DNA of 16,160 nucleotides from Desulfovibrio sp. OttesenSCG-928-G15 (lineage in GTDB: Bacteria > Desulfobacterota > Desulfovibrionia > Desulfovibrionales > Desulfovibrionaceae): assembly GCA_030266525.1 (NCBI GenBank), contig JAJDIC010000052.1, positions 1-16,160 on the forward strand, written 5' to 3'. Every line of letters begins with the position of its first letter. The stretch's first letter is position 1. Below, one piece after another: positions 5,657 to 13,953 of the stretch. The notes under the pieces were generated by a model, which worked only from the letters and a program-made list of their open reading frames with translations, was not told where the DNA came from and did not search any database. The position numbers and the translations under genes are program-made.

Positions 5657-7994
5657 AGCGACTTCCGAGTTTTCCCTTTTCTGGCGCAAGGTAAACAGGT
5701 TTCTCCCGCCGAAAGCCTATTTCCTTCTGCTTTTGGTCATGGCCCTTCTGGCGGCCCTGGCCTCGGCAGATTTTTCCATGCGCCAGCCCCTGCTTTTCGA
5801 GGGCGAAATCGCGCCTATTGATGTGGTTGCGGATAAAACCGTGCTCTTTCGCGATAAAAAGGCCACGGCTCTCAGGCAGGACTACGCCAGAAAAATGCAA
5901 CCGCTCATCCTCGATCTGGACGTGACCCCTGCGGACAGGCTGCGTGAGCGCATGCAGGACATTCTTCTGAGCATAAACAACGCCACCGCCCCGGAACAAA
6001 AGGAAGCCCTGCGCAAAAAGCTGGCCGAAGAGTTCAAGGAAAAGATCACGCCGGACACAGTCAGCGCACTCGCTTCCCCGGTGGTGCAAAACGCCATTCT
6101 GGGCAACATCCTGCCCATGGCGGAGCAGCGCCTTCGTGACGGATTACTGTCCGAAATCAGCTCTACCCACGCCTACCCCGGCGGGGTTCTGGTGCGTAAC
6201 AGACTTCTGGATACGGAAGAACTGCAACTCGACGCCTTCAATATCCCCGACCTTACCGGCCTTGAGCTACAGCTTGGCCGCGCCATGAGCGACATGAACC
6301 TGCCGCTCGCCTCGAAAAAAGCCATCAGCTTGCTGATGCGCGGCCTTATCCGGCCGACGCTTATTCCCAATTTTGACGACACCCTGAGCAGCGCGGAGCA
6401 ACTGGCCAAAGCGGTGGAGCCGGTCATGCACAAGGTGCAGAAAGGGGAAATACTCATCCAGCAGGGCGACCGGGTTTCACGCGAACAACGCATCAAGATG
6501 CAGGTACTGCTTGACCGTAACGCAGAACCCTTCCAGGCCAAGAAGTGCCTCGGTATTTTCCTGTGCTCGCTGCTTGTTTCTCTTGGGCTGATATTTTCGC
6601 CCAGCGGCAAAGCGCCCACTTCCATGACCAACAAGGATTTTATTTTTCTGGCCGTTCTTCTGGCCCTTTTCTCGCTGATGTCCAAAGGCCTTGCCGCCCA
6701 CGGCGCGCAAATAGCCTCGGTTACCGTCACCTTTTTGCCGGAAAGTCTGGCTTATGCCGTTCCCGTGGCGGGCGCGGCGGCCATTTCTTCACAAATTTTC
6801 TCGGCCAGGCGCTACCTTGTTACCGGTCTGTTACTCTCGCTTTTCTGCACGCTCCTGATGGGCGGCGGCCTGCCCCTGTTTCTCTTTTACTTCCTTACTG
6901 CCATGTGGAGCACCTGGCTGACCAACCGTACCACGTCGCGCAGGGAGATGGTTATTTCCCTGCTGCCGCTGGTGCTGGGTATGCTGGCTATGTGGGCCGG
7001 GGCAACGCTGGTGCAGGACGGCGTGCACAATCGCTATTTTTCAGAAATTATCGCCGTGGTGACCGGGGCCTTTTTGTCCATGGTCCTTACCTTCGCCGTT
7101 TCGCCCATCGTGGAAATGGTCTTCGGCTATACCACGCGCTTTCGACTCATGGAGCTGCTCAACCTTGAGCAACCCATCCTGCGTGACCTCATGCTGAACG
7201 CCCCCGGAACCTACCACCACTCGCTCATCGTTTCCAATATGTGCGAAGCCGGGGCAAAACGTGTTGGGGCGCACAGCCTGTTATGCAAGGTTGCCGCGCT
7301 GTATCACGACATAGGCAAAATTTCCAAGGCAAACTACTTTATCGAGAACCAGCCCACAGATGATAACCCGCACAACAGGCTCACGCCCTCCATGAGCGCC
7401 CTGATCCTTATTTCCCATGTGAAGCAGGGCACGGAACTTGCCAAACAGCACCGGCTCGGACAAGAAGTAACGGACATCATCTGTCAGCACCATGGTAACA
7501 GCATCATCCAGTATTTTTACCGCAAAGCCCTGAACCAGACAGACGCCCCGCCGCCGAATATCGAAGACTTCCGCTACCCCGGCCCCAGGCCCCGCTCAAA
7601 GGAAGCGGCCCTGGTCATGCTTGCGGATATTGTGGAAGCTTCAAGCCGCACCCTTACAGACCCGACCCCCACGCGCCTGCGCCAGCACATAGACAACATC
7701 ATGAAGGGCGTTTACTCCGCAGGACAGCTTGACGAGTCAGAACTGACCTTCAAGGATCTCGACATTCTGGCAGACAGTTTCCAGCAAATGTTGCGCGGCC
7801 TTTTCCACCACCGCATTACCTACCCCGGACCGGGAACGGGCAAGGCCCAGCCCATGACACCGGGACAGGGAGCCTCAGCCGGACAGGCCACCAACCAGAC
7901 AAGCAGCCCTGCCGGCCCCCAGTCCGCCGCCTCCCAAACAGGGCTGAAAACATCGGGTCCGGCAACGGTTTCTCCCTCTTCGGTGCGGCAATAA
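5631..7994 (+). CDS. pgpH: Seven-transmembrane HD-domain phosphodiesterase (PgpH/YqfF family)
   Basis: Characterised relatives hydrolyse cyclic di-AMP at the cytoplasmic membrane. The 787-residue product has a first membrane helix near residues 27-46 and an extracytoplasmic 7TMR-HDED region to about 300. Several membrane helices span about 303-495, and a cytosolic HD domain covers about 510-725. Likely metal ligands are His530, His559-Asp560 (in YHDIGK), His596, His620-His621 and Asp666, matching the family pattern, so it should be active. A tail of about 57 residues rich in Pro, Ser, Gly, Thr and Gln (731-787) follows the HD domain and looks disordered. The start overlaps the end of phoH by 26 bases in another frame, and ybeY begins six bases after the stop. 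c-di-AMP as substrate is inferred from the family. Confidence 0.93.
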   Translation: MTCKKIPDKATSEFSLFWRKVNRFLPPKAYFLLLLVMALLAALASADFSMRQPLLFEGEIAPIDVVADKTVLFRDKKATALRQDYARKMQPLILDLDVTPADRLRERMQDILLSINNATAPEQKEALRKKLAEEFKEKITPDTVSALASPVVQNAILGNILPMAEQRLRDGLLSEISSTHAYPGGVLVRNRLLDTEELQLDAFNIPDLTGLELQLGRAMSDMNLPLASKKAISLLMRGLIRPTLIPNFDDTLSSAEQLAKAVEPVMHKVQKGEILIQQGDRVSREQRIKMQVLLDRNAEPFQAKKCLGIFLCSLLVSLGLIFSPSGKAPTSMTNKDFIFLAVLLALFSLMSKGLAAHGAQIASVTVTFLPESLAYAVPVAGAAAISSQIFSARRYLVTGLLLSLFCTLLMGGGLPLFLFYFLTAMWSTWLTNRTTSRREMVISLLPLVLGMLAMWAGATLVQDGVHNRYFSEIIAVVTGAFLSMVLTFAVSPIVEMVFGYTTRFRLMELLNLEQPILRDLMLNAPGTYHHSLIVSNMCEAGAKRVGAHSLLCKVAALYHDIGKISKANYFIENQPTDDNPHNRLTPSMSALILISHVKQGTELAKQHRLGQEVTDIICQHHGNSIIQYFYRKALNQTDAPPPNIEDFRYPGPRPRSKEAALVMLADIVEASSRTLTDPTPTRLRQHIDNIMKGVYSAGQLDESELTFKDLDILADSFQQMLRGLFHHRITYPGPGTGKAQPMTPGQGASAGQATNQTSSPAGPQSAASQTGLKTSGPATVSPSSVRQ

Positions 7995-8000
7995 ACAGTC

Positions 8001-8444
8001 ATGTCCGGCGTACTCGTAACCGCCAGCAAGGCCCCTGTGTGGAAAATGCCTTTTACTTGCGCCGAGTTGGGGGGCATTCTTGAAAACATGCTGAGGGAAG
8101 CAGGACATTTGGGGCCGGAGCAGGGACCGGCAATGGAAGTGCTGCTCACGGGCGACCGGGAAATGGAAAAACTGCACCTGAAAAGTCTTGGCTGCGCCGG
8201 GCCGACCAATGTGCTCTCCTTTCCCGCCCTCTGCGGAGCCGGAGAAAATCTGCCGCCCTTTCTCGGTAGTATTGCCTTATCTGTTGACACCATGGCGCGA
8301 GAATGTTTTCTTTATGGGCAAGAGCCGTGTGCGCATACCATCCGGCTCATGGCGCACGGCCTTGCGCATCTTATGGGCCTTGACCATGGCGATGCAATGT
8401 GGAACCTGTGCAACAAACTGGAAGCAGCAGCGAAAACGCTTTGA
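8001..8444 (+). CDS. ybeY: Endoribonuclease YbeY (rRNA maturation factor)
   Basis: YbeY is a zinc-dependent single-strand endoribonuclease needed for 16S rRNA 3' end maturation and ribosome quality control. The 147-residue product carries the zinc motif HGLAHLMGLDH, with His119, His123 and His129 spaced H-x3-H-x5-H, and an upstream TNVLSFP block at 69-75 that corresponds to the family's TDVLSFP. The LGSIALSVDTM stretch matches the LGDI-like strand. It is slightly short and diverged but complete. No clear ribosome site precedes the ATG, which is six bases after the pgpH stop, so coupling to pgpH translation is likely. It ends the phoH-pgpH-ybeY group; an 81-base gap follows. Confidence 0.93.
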   Translation: MSGVLVTASKAPVWKMPFTCAELGGILENMLREAGHLGPEQGPAMEVLLTGDREMEKLHLKSLGCAGPTNVLSFPALCGAGENLPPFLGSIALSVDTMARECFLYGQEPCAHTIRLMAHGLAHLMGLDHGDAMWNLCNKLEAAAKTL

Positions 8445-8466
8445 GCCGAACAGCCAAAGCTCTATT

Positions 8467-8495
8467 TTGTGGCGAATGTCCCTATTGAGTATGAA
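8467..8495 (+). promoter_or_regulatory. Weak candidate promoter for the telA-like gene
   Basis: TTGTGG (8467-8472) and TATGAA (8490-8495) are 17 bases apart in the 81-base gap after ybeY. Both are imperfect matches. If it is not used, the telA-like gene would be read from the phoH operon, as no terminator was seen in this gap. Confidence 0.25.
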
Positions 8496-8525
8496 TGTAA
8501 CCCTTGAAAAAAACGGCAGGATAGC

Positions 8526-9734
8526 ATGACCGACAACGCCCTTACCACTATTGAAAATTCCCTTCCCCCCGATGCGAAAACCGTTGACGAACTGGCAAAA
8601 AGCATCAATCTGGAAGATTCCGCCCTCACGCTTACCTACGGTTCCGACACCATGACCGACATTTCGCGCTTTGCCGACGACATGCTTGGTCGCGTGCGGG
8701 CCAAAGACGCAGGCCCGGTCGGCGAAAACATGACCAACCTCCTGCTCAAGGTAAAAGAAGTCGATATCAACGAACTGAGCGGCGAGAAGAAAAGCTTCCT
8801 CGAAAGTCTGCCGATCATCGGTAATCTGTTCAGCAGCGTGGAACGGCGCATGGCAAAGTTCAACACCCTGGCCGGTGAAGTGGAAGGCATCGCCCAAAAG
8901 CTGGACTCTTCCATGATTTCCCTGCTCAAGGATATTGAGGTGCTGGACCAGCTCTACAAGCATAACAAGGATTTCCACGACAAGCTGAGCGTATATATTG
9001 ACGCAGGCAAGAAACGCCTGGAAGAAGCGCGTAACGTGGAACTGCCCAAACTGCAGCAACAGGCAGCCGAAAGCAAAGACAATATGGACGCCCAAAAAGT
9101 CAAGGACTTTGCCGACAAGATCAACCGCTTTGAGCGGCGCATCAGCGACCTGGAAGTTTCGCGCACCGTTACCGTGCAGACCGCGCCACAAATTCGCCTG
9201 ATCCAGAGCAACGACCAGACCCTGGCGGAAAAAATCCAGACCAGCATCCTGACCACCATTCCCATCTGGAAAAGCCAGATGGTACTCGGCCTTTCCCTTT
9301 ACGGTCAGAAAGAAGCGGCCAAACTGCAAAAAGATGTCGCCGACACCACAAACCAGATGCTGCGCGAAAACGCCGAAATGCTGGAAACCGCCTCGGTGGA
9401 TACCGCCCGCGAAGTAGAGCGTTCCGTCGTGGATATTGAAACCCTGCGCGACGTACAGCAGCGCCTCGTAAGCACAATCGAGCAGACCATGCAAATAGCC
9501 GAAGAAGGGCGCAACAAGCGCAAGAGTATGGAAGCGGAACTCTCTACCATGGAAGAAGACCTGCGCAAACGCCTGACCTCGCTTTCCTCACAAAAAGCGC
9601 AGCAGGAAATCGCCAGTGCGGCTACCCCCTCCAGCGGCGCCCTGCCCTCTGACGCACCCCGCACGGCAGAAGTTACCGCCAGTTCCCCGGCTACGCCGGA
9701 AGCGGCTCCTGCCGATGCCGAGCCGAAAGCGTAA
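8526..9734 (+). CDS. TelA/KlaA-family coiled-coil protein (annotated family name: toxic anion resistance)
   Basis: This belongs to the TelA family, named for plasmid tellurite-resistance proteins; chromosomal members have no settled function. The 402-residue product is soluble, with no signal peptide, and largely helical and charged. The family core at 216-257 includes VTVQTAPQIRLIQSNDQTLA and then TTIPIWKSQMVLGLSLYGQ. Coiled-coil segments flank it (about 100-212 and 260-360), and an Ala/Pro/Ser-rich tail runs from 361 to 402. CAGGA at 8517-8521 is the ribosome site. It is followed on the same strand by two XpaC-family membrane proteins. TelA and XpaC homologues are also neighbours in Bacillus (yaaN and xpaC), so a joint membrane-linked role is likely. 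Tellurite resistance itself should not be assumed. Confidence 0.9.
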   Translation: MTDNALTTIENSLPPDAKTVDELAKSINLEDSALTLTYGSDTMTDISRFADDMLGRVRAKDAGPVGENMTNLLLKVKEVDINELSGEKKSFLESLPIIGNLFSSVERRMAKFNTLAGEVEGIAQKLDSSMISLLKDIEVLDQLYKHNKDFHDKLSVYIDAGKKRLEEARNVELPKLQQQAAESKDNMDAQKVKDFADKINRFERRISDLEVSRTVTVQTAPQIRLIQSNDQTLAEKIQTSILTTIPIWKSQMVLGLSLYGQKEAAKLQKDVADTTNQMLRENAEMLETASVDTAREVERSVVDIETLRDVQQRLVSTIEQTMQIAEEGRNKRKSMEAELSTMEEDLRKRLTSLSSQKAQQEIASAATPSSGALPSDAPRTAEVTASSPATPEAAPADAEPKA

Positions 9735-9756
9735 TTTGTATCTCCCGTTATAGTAT

Positions 9757-9805
9757 CGGGGCTACCGCCCCGAACCCCGTCTGGGGGGAATAATTCCCCC
9801 CAGAC
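9757..9805 (+). repeat. Tandem hairpins between the telA-like gene and the first xpaC-like gene
   Basis: Two stems lie side by side. CGGGGC/GCCCCG occupies 9757-9772 with loop TACC. GTCTGGGGGGAA/TTCCCCCCAGAC occupies 9779-9805, a perfect 12-bp stem with loop TAA. The element leads into CCCCCC and the ATG of the next gene at 9813. No T run follows, so it could be a REP-like dispersed repeat, an RNA-stabilising end for the telA message, or a control of downstream translation. Confidence 0.8.
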
Positions 9806-9812
9806 CCCCCCG

Positions 9813-11357
9813 ATGGGGTTGCGTAGCGTGTCATTTTTTCTTCGCGTTTTGCTTGGCATTGCCTTTTTTGCCGTTGTTGCCGCGGTATTGTATCGCGGCA
9901 AAAAAAGCGCCCGTGGTGCAGGCAAAGTCCGTCGGCGTGGGGCCAAAAGCGCGCTTATCCCCGGTAGTTCGCCCTTTGGGCATCTCTTTTTCGTCCACTC
10001 CCTTTCATTGGGCGCGGCCTGTATGTTGGCGGCCCTTGGTGCGCCTTCCGGTCTGTATGCGGAATGCGCTTTTCTGGCCTATCTCGGCCTGGTTTTTCTT
10101 ATTCCCCAAAGCTACGTCCCGTCTGTTCCCGGCCTTATGCCCACCGCCGCAGGGCTTTGCCTGTTTGTGCTCTGGATAGTGCTATCCGCCCACGCCATTA
10201 TCGCCCTTTTTTTCGGCGGCCTTCTGTGCTTTGCCCTGAGTCTTGCCAGAGATATGCTTTATTGCGGCGTAAGTCCGCCTTCAAAAGACGGTCGGTCAAA
10301 CGGGAAAAAGAAAACGCCATCCAGTGTCGGCAAGGCCCGTCCCGGTTCCCTGCGTACGCTCAACCCCTTCTACAAACAGACCCGCCCCTTTGTCCCGAAA
10401 CCCGGCAAGAGCTGGGCCGCGCTCATTGTTCTTGCCGCCGGGCTGGTTGTGTATGCCACGCGAACAGCGCCGCTTACCGAAGCGGAGTTTCCCACGCCCT
10501 TTTGGTCCCTGCCGCTTCTTTTTCTGACGGCTTTTTCCATCCTGTACGCCCACAGACGCCTTCGCAGTGACGGCGACCAGCGGGCCGAACTGGCCCGGGC
10601 TTCGGGCAGGCTGGAAAAAAAGCTGGAAAACGGCACCATTCCCCAGGCCCTTGCCCCGTCGGTGCGGCATATGCTGGAACTGGGCCGTTCCCTGGCCGGC
10701 GCCCCGTTTCGCCTTGGACGGGATACGGAAGATCTTGTCCTGCAATATACCCGCCTTACAGATGAAATTGTCCGCCTCGGCAAACACTTCGGTGCCCGCA
10801 AGCGGCGCTTTCTTGCAGACGCTGCCAGCGACATGAACCTGGCCCTGCACACCCGGCTTCGCGGTCACGCCCCAACCGAGCGCGAACTGGCCGAAGACGC
10901 GCTGAAAGAATACGCCCGCAGTGCGGCAGAGTTGTGGCAAAAGGCGCGCTGTATGCCAAGGCCCGTTCAGGGCCATATCCTGGCCGTCTGCGACGCGACA
11001 GACAGCATACTGCGCAGCCTGCGCGAACAGGAAACAGCGTTTTCCGGCAGCCACCACCGCTTCCTTGCCCGCTACCTGAAAGCCGCCCACCTGATTCTTG
11101 ACCGCCAGTCGCGCTTCCTTGCCCAGGAAGGAGGGCATAAAAACATCAGCAAAGTTCTTGACCGGAGCAAGGCTGTGCTGGCAAACTTGGAAAGCACATT
11201 TCGGCAGGAACAATTACGCCTGCTGCACAGCGATGCGGACGACTTCAACGCGGAGTTGAAAACCCTGAACACTCTTATGCAAATGGACGGAGCGCCCACA
11301 GCGCCCGCCCAAGAGGTCGAATCCGGAGTTCTTTCCCGGCCTCCTGCCCAACCATAA
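9813..11357 (+). CDS. XpaC-family membrane protein, first paralogue
   Basis: This resembles the XpaC family (named after 5-bromo-4-chloroindolyl phosphate hydrolysis; biochemical role unproven). The 514-residue product has hydrophobic segments near residues 8-27, 58-76, 82-98, 107-127, 129-147, 200-216 and 230-246, then a long cytosolic helical region (about 250-490). A Lys/Arg-rich loop (about 154-200) separates the two membrane groups. The segment LMPTAAGLCLFVLW followed by LFFGGL, and the C-terminal FNAELKTLNTLMQMDG, align by eye with the next gene, so the two are paralogues. The ATG at 9813 has no ribosome site and follows a C-run and strong hairpins; GTG at 9828 is an alternative start. 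It ends 19 bases before its paralogue. Confidence 0.75.
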   Translation: MGLRSVSFFLRVLLGIAFFAVVAAVLYRGKKSARGAGKVRRRGAKSALIPGSSPFGHLFFVHSLSLGAACMLAALGAPSGLYAECAFLAYLGLVFLIPQSYVPSVPGLMPTAAGLCLFVLWIVLSAHAIIALFFGGLLCFALSLARDMLYCGVSPPSKDGRSNGKKKTPSSVGKARPGSLRTLNPFYKQTRPFVPKPGKSWAALIVLAAGLVVYATRTAPLTEAEFPTPFWSLPLLFLTAFSILYAHRRLRSDGDQRAELARASGRLEKKLENGTIPQALAPSVRHMLELGRSLAGAPFRLGRDTEDLVLQYTRLTDEIVRLGKHFGARKRRFLADAASDMNLALHTRLRGHAPTERELAEDALKEYARSAAELWQKARCMPRPVQGHILAVCDATDSILRSLREQETAFSGSHHRFLARYLKAAHLILDRQSRFLAQEGGHKNISKVLDRSKAVLANLESTFRQEQLRLLHSDADDFNAELKTLNTLMQMDGAPTAPAQEVESGVLSRPPAQP

Positions 11358-11376
11358 CCAGCGATGGAAGAACAGT

Positions 11377-12669
11377 ATGCCAACAGATGAGTTTCAGTCA
11401 GGCGGAATTAACGGGTTAATCGGCAGCTTCACCGACTGCGTTGTCGGGGTTGGCAAGCGGGTTCTCATTCATATCAGCGGCATTGTGCTTGGCGTTATGG
11501 CCGCTGTTACCTTCACCCCCACGGCAGATGTTGTGGGTGCCGTGCTTTCTTCCATACCGGCCTTTCTGTGTGCGTACACAGGCTTTATCTGTCTGGTGCC
11601 AAGGGGCATCAGCAGCCACCCGGACTGGATTATTCCTACGGCCTGCGGCTTTGTGCAGTTGTGCCTGTGGATGATTTTTGGCGTACCCTGGACCATGAGC
11701 CTTTTTTTCGGCGGGCTTACCACCTGGATAATCCGGCTTGCGGTAAAGCGCGGCATGATGGATTGGGAATGGAGCGTTCTGCCCCTGCTCCTGATCAGCA
11801 TGTTCGGCTTTTTCAAAACCCTGGTGCCGATTTCGGGCGTTACCCCCCTGTATATCACCTTTCCTGTTCTGGCCGCCGCCGGTTGGGCCGGGGTGCAGTT
11901 CTACAACAAGCTGAAAGGCGATACCACGCAAAAAGACATGCTGCTTACGGCCTGTACCCGGCTTGAGCGCATGTTGCAGGCCAAAACCCTGCCCCTTGAT
12001 CTGGAAGGCTCTGTCCACCAGCTTTCCCTGCATGGCCGCCGCCTGCTGGAAGTGGACCCGCGCATGGACCAGAAAACCGCTCCTCTGGTAAGGGAAGTGT
12101 GCAAGGTTTCAGCCACGCTGGCCCACGTCGGCAAAAACCTCAGTCCCATGGGCAGCGCCAAAGCCCAGGCCAAACTCGGGGAAATAAACGACGCCATGCA
12201 AAAAGCCATCAAGGGCTATGAGCCGGATACAATCAAGGAAATTACCGACTCTCTGGACAAGGCCCTGGTCGCGCGCCTTGAAGGGTACGCGCAGCTTGCC
12301 CAGAAAGCAGTGGAAAAAAGCTACAGCCTTCCCCCGGAAATGCAGGTACAGGTACGCGGCATTTCCCGCGCTACAGACAACATTATTTCCTGCATGAAGC
12401 AGGACCCGCAAGACGTGAACCCCGGCGACAAATTCCTTTCCCGCTATCTCAATTCCGTGCAAACGGTCATTGACGAGCACATCAGGCTGGCCGCCCAGAC
12501 TGATGCAAAAGACGCCGTTGCCGAAACCCTGGAAAAAAGCCGGGAACTGCTCGCAAGACTGGAAAAAGCCTTTGTGGAAGAACACGCCAAACTCCTGCAG
12601 AACGACACGGTAAACTATACCGCAGAACTCAATGTTCTGGACAAACTGCTCAAAATGGACGGAAAGTAG
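11377..12669 (+). CDS. XpaC-family membrane protein, second paralogue
   Basis: The 430-residue product has about six hydrophobic segments (near 29-49, 53-75, 86-103, 105-123, 131-150 and 155-172), then a cytosolic helical region to the end. It shares IIPTACGFVQLCLW, LFFGGL, a LSRYLNSVQTVIDE block and the C-terminal YTAELNVLDKLLKMDG with the upstream gene, but lacks its extra N-terminal helix, basic loop and C-terminal extension. The family belongs with TelA proteins. TGGAAG at 11365-11370 is a fair ribosome site, unlike the upstream copy. It is the last gene of the module; a strong terminator follows at 12704-12742. A membrane complex with the telA-like product and the first paralogue is inferred from gene order, not shown. 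Confidence 0.78.
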   Translation: MPTDEFQSGGINGLIGSFTDCVVGVGKRVLIHISGIVLGVMAAVTFTPTADVVGAVLSSIPAFLCAYTGFICLVPRGISSHPDWIIPTACGFVQLCLWMIFGVPWTMSLFFGGLTTWIIRLAVKRGMMDWEWSVLPLLLISMFGFFKTLVPISGVTPLYITFPVLAAAGWAGVQFYNKLKGDTTQKDMLLTACTRLERMLQAKTLPLDLEGSVHQLSLHGRRLLEVDPRMDQKTAPLVREVCKVSATLAHVGKNLSPMGSAKAQAKLGEINDAMQKAIKGYEPDTIKEITDSLDKALVARLEGYAQLAQKAVEKSYSLPPEMQVQVRGISRATDNIISCMKQDPQDVNPGDKFLSRYLNSVQTVIDEHIRLAAQTDAKDAVAETLEKSRELLARLEKAFVEEHAKLLQNDTVNYTAELNVLDKLLKMDGK

Positions 12670-12703
12670 ACAAGGGACTGAGCGGACGCGGCTTTCACCG
12701 CAA

Positions 12704-12742
12704 AAACAGCAAAACCCGTCATACCGGCGGGTTTTGCTGTTT
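12704..12742. terminator. Intrinsic terminator after the telA/xpaC module
   Basis: AAACAGCAAAACCCG (12704-12718) pairs perfectly with CGGGTTTTGCTGTTT (12728-12742) around a nine-base loop. The A-rich left side and T-rich right side allow it to work in both directions. It separates the membrane module from selD. Confidence 0.88.
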
Positions 12743-12843
12743 GTATCAAAGGCTTGCGCGGAGTAACTTTTTGCCAGCAGGCCGACAACCAAAACCGGCA
12801 TCACGCCTTTGGCGCGTCGCCGCACCCGTAAAAGGACGAGGCC

Positions 12844-13914
12844 ATGTCTTCCCCCAAAACAGATACACAGCCCATCCGGCTTATGGACAAAAGCCACGCG
12901 GCCGGCTGCGCGGCCAAGGTGCCGCCGGAAGTTCTGGCAGGGCTGCTTGGCGGCTTGCCGGTGAACAGGGCGACAAAAGAACGTCTGCTCACCGGAACAG
13001 ACAGCAATGAAGATGCGGCCATTGTCCTTTTGCCCGCCGGTAAGGCCCTGGTGCAGACTCTGGATTTTTTCACCCCCATTGTAAACGACCCATACGCCTT
13101 CGGGCAGGTGGCTGCGGCCAACGCCCTTTCAGATGTATATGCCATGGGCGGCGAGCCTTGGTGCGCCATGAATATTGTCTGTTTTCCGGTGCAGGACATG
13201 CCCGTTTCTGTACTGGAGCGCATACTTGCCGGCGGCGCGGACAAGCTGGAAGAAGCCCGCTGCGCTCTGGCGGGCGGCCACAGCATCAACGACCCGGAAG
13301 TCAAATACGGCCTCTCGGTAAGCGGCCTTGTTTCGCCGGACAGTTTTGCCACCAACACAAATCTGAAGCCTGGCCAGGTACTCATGCTCACCAAGCCGCT
13401 CGGCACAGGGCTTCTCTCCACTGCGGTCAAGGTCGGGCTGGACGGGGCGGATGAACTGGAAGAGGCGCTCATCAAAAACGCCGCAAGGCTCAACGCAGGC
13501 GGGGGCAGGGTAATACGTGAGCTGCAACTCAAGGCCGCAACGGACATCACCGGCTTCGGCCTTGGCGGGCACATGCTGGAAATGGCCGAAGCCTCACAGG
13601 TGGATATTCATTTGCAGGCAGAATCCCTGCCCCTTCTGCCGCGTGTGCTTGAGCTTGCGGAAATGGGCCTTTTACCTGCGGGCAGCCACGCCAACAAACG
13701 GTACCGCCAAAACAGCACGCGTATCGCCCCCGGCGTGAACCCTTACCGCGTGGATCTTGTGTTTGACGCCCAGACTTCGGGCGGCATTGTCATGGCCCTT
13801 GAGCCAAACCAGGTAGCCGCAGCCAAAACCCTGCTGCAAGACAGCGGCGACGTGGGGCACATCATCGGCTCCGTCCATGCCGAAACCGGCGGGCCAAGGC
13901 TGCATGTCGAATAG
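12844..13914 (+). CDS. selD: Selenide, water dikinase (selenophosphate synthetase)
   Basis: SelD makes selenophosphate from selenide and ATP, the selenium donor for selenocysteine and for selenouridine in tRNA. The 356-residue product has the N-terminal SHAAGCAAK motif, where Cys22 corresponds to the catalytic Cys17 of the E. coli enzyme and Lys25 to its essential Lys20. The second cysteine of the E. coli GCGCK motif is replaced by alanine; in E. coli that cysteine is not essential. The encoded residue is cysteine (TGC), not selenocysteine. ATP and metal binding blocks include TLDFFTPIVNDP, ANALSDVYAMGG and ALAGGHSI, and DITGFGLGGHMLEMAEAS appears in the second half. AAAGGACGAGG at 12831-12841 supports the start. 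It is followed 39 bases later by yedF, together forming a selenium unit. Confidence 0.96.
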   Translation: MSSPKTDTQPIRLMDKSHAAGCAAKVPPEVLAGLLGGLPVNRATKERLLTGTDSNEDAAIVLLPAGKALVQTLDFFTPIVNDPYAFGQVAAANALSDVYAMGGEPWCAMNIVCFPVQDMPVSVLERILAGGADKLEEARCALAGGHSINDPEVKYGLSVSGLVSPDSFATNTNLKPGQVLMLTKPLGTGLLSTAVKVGLDGADELEEALIKNAARLNAGGGRVIRELQLKAATDITGFGLGGHMLEMAEASQVDIHLQAESLPLLPRVLELAEMGLLPAGSHANKRYRQNSTRIAPGVNPYRVDLVFDAQTSGGIVMALEPNQVAAAKTLLQDSGDVGHIIGSVHAETGGPRLHVE

Positions 13915-13953
13915 GCAGCCGCCAACCTTGAAAACCTATCCCTGCGAGATACC

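Noticed and set aside
8277..9494. Minus-strand open frame of 405 codons opposite ybeY and the telA-like gene
   Set aside because: It spans two real genes and their spacer in antisense and lacks a coherent domain.
8526..9734. Tellurite resistance operon
   Set aside because: The family name comes from plasmid genes; the visible context is XpaC-like membrane proteins, with no terBCDE-type genes.
12889..12918. Selenocysteine (in-frame TGA) at the SelD active site
   Set aside because: The codon at the catalytic position is TGC, and no in-frame TGA is needed to explain the gene.
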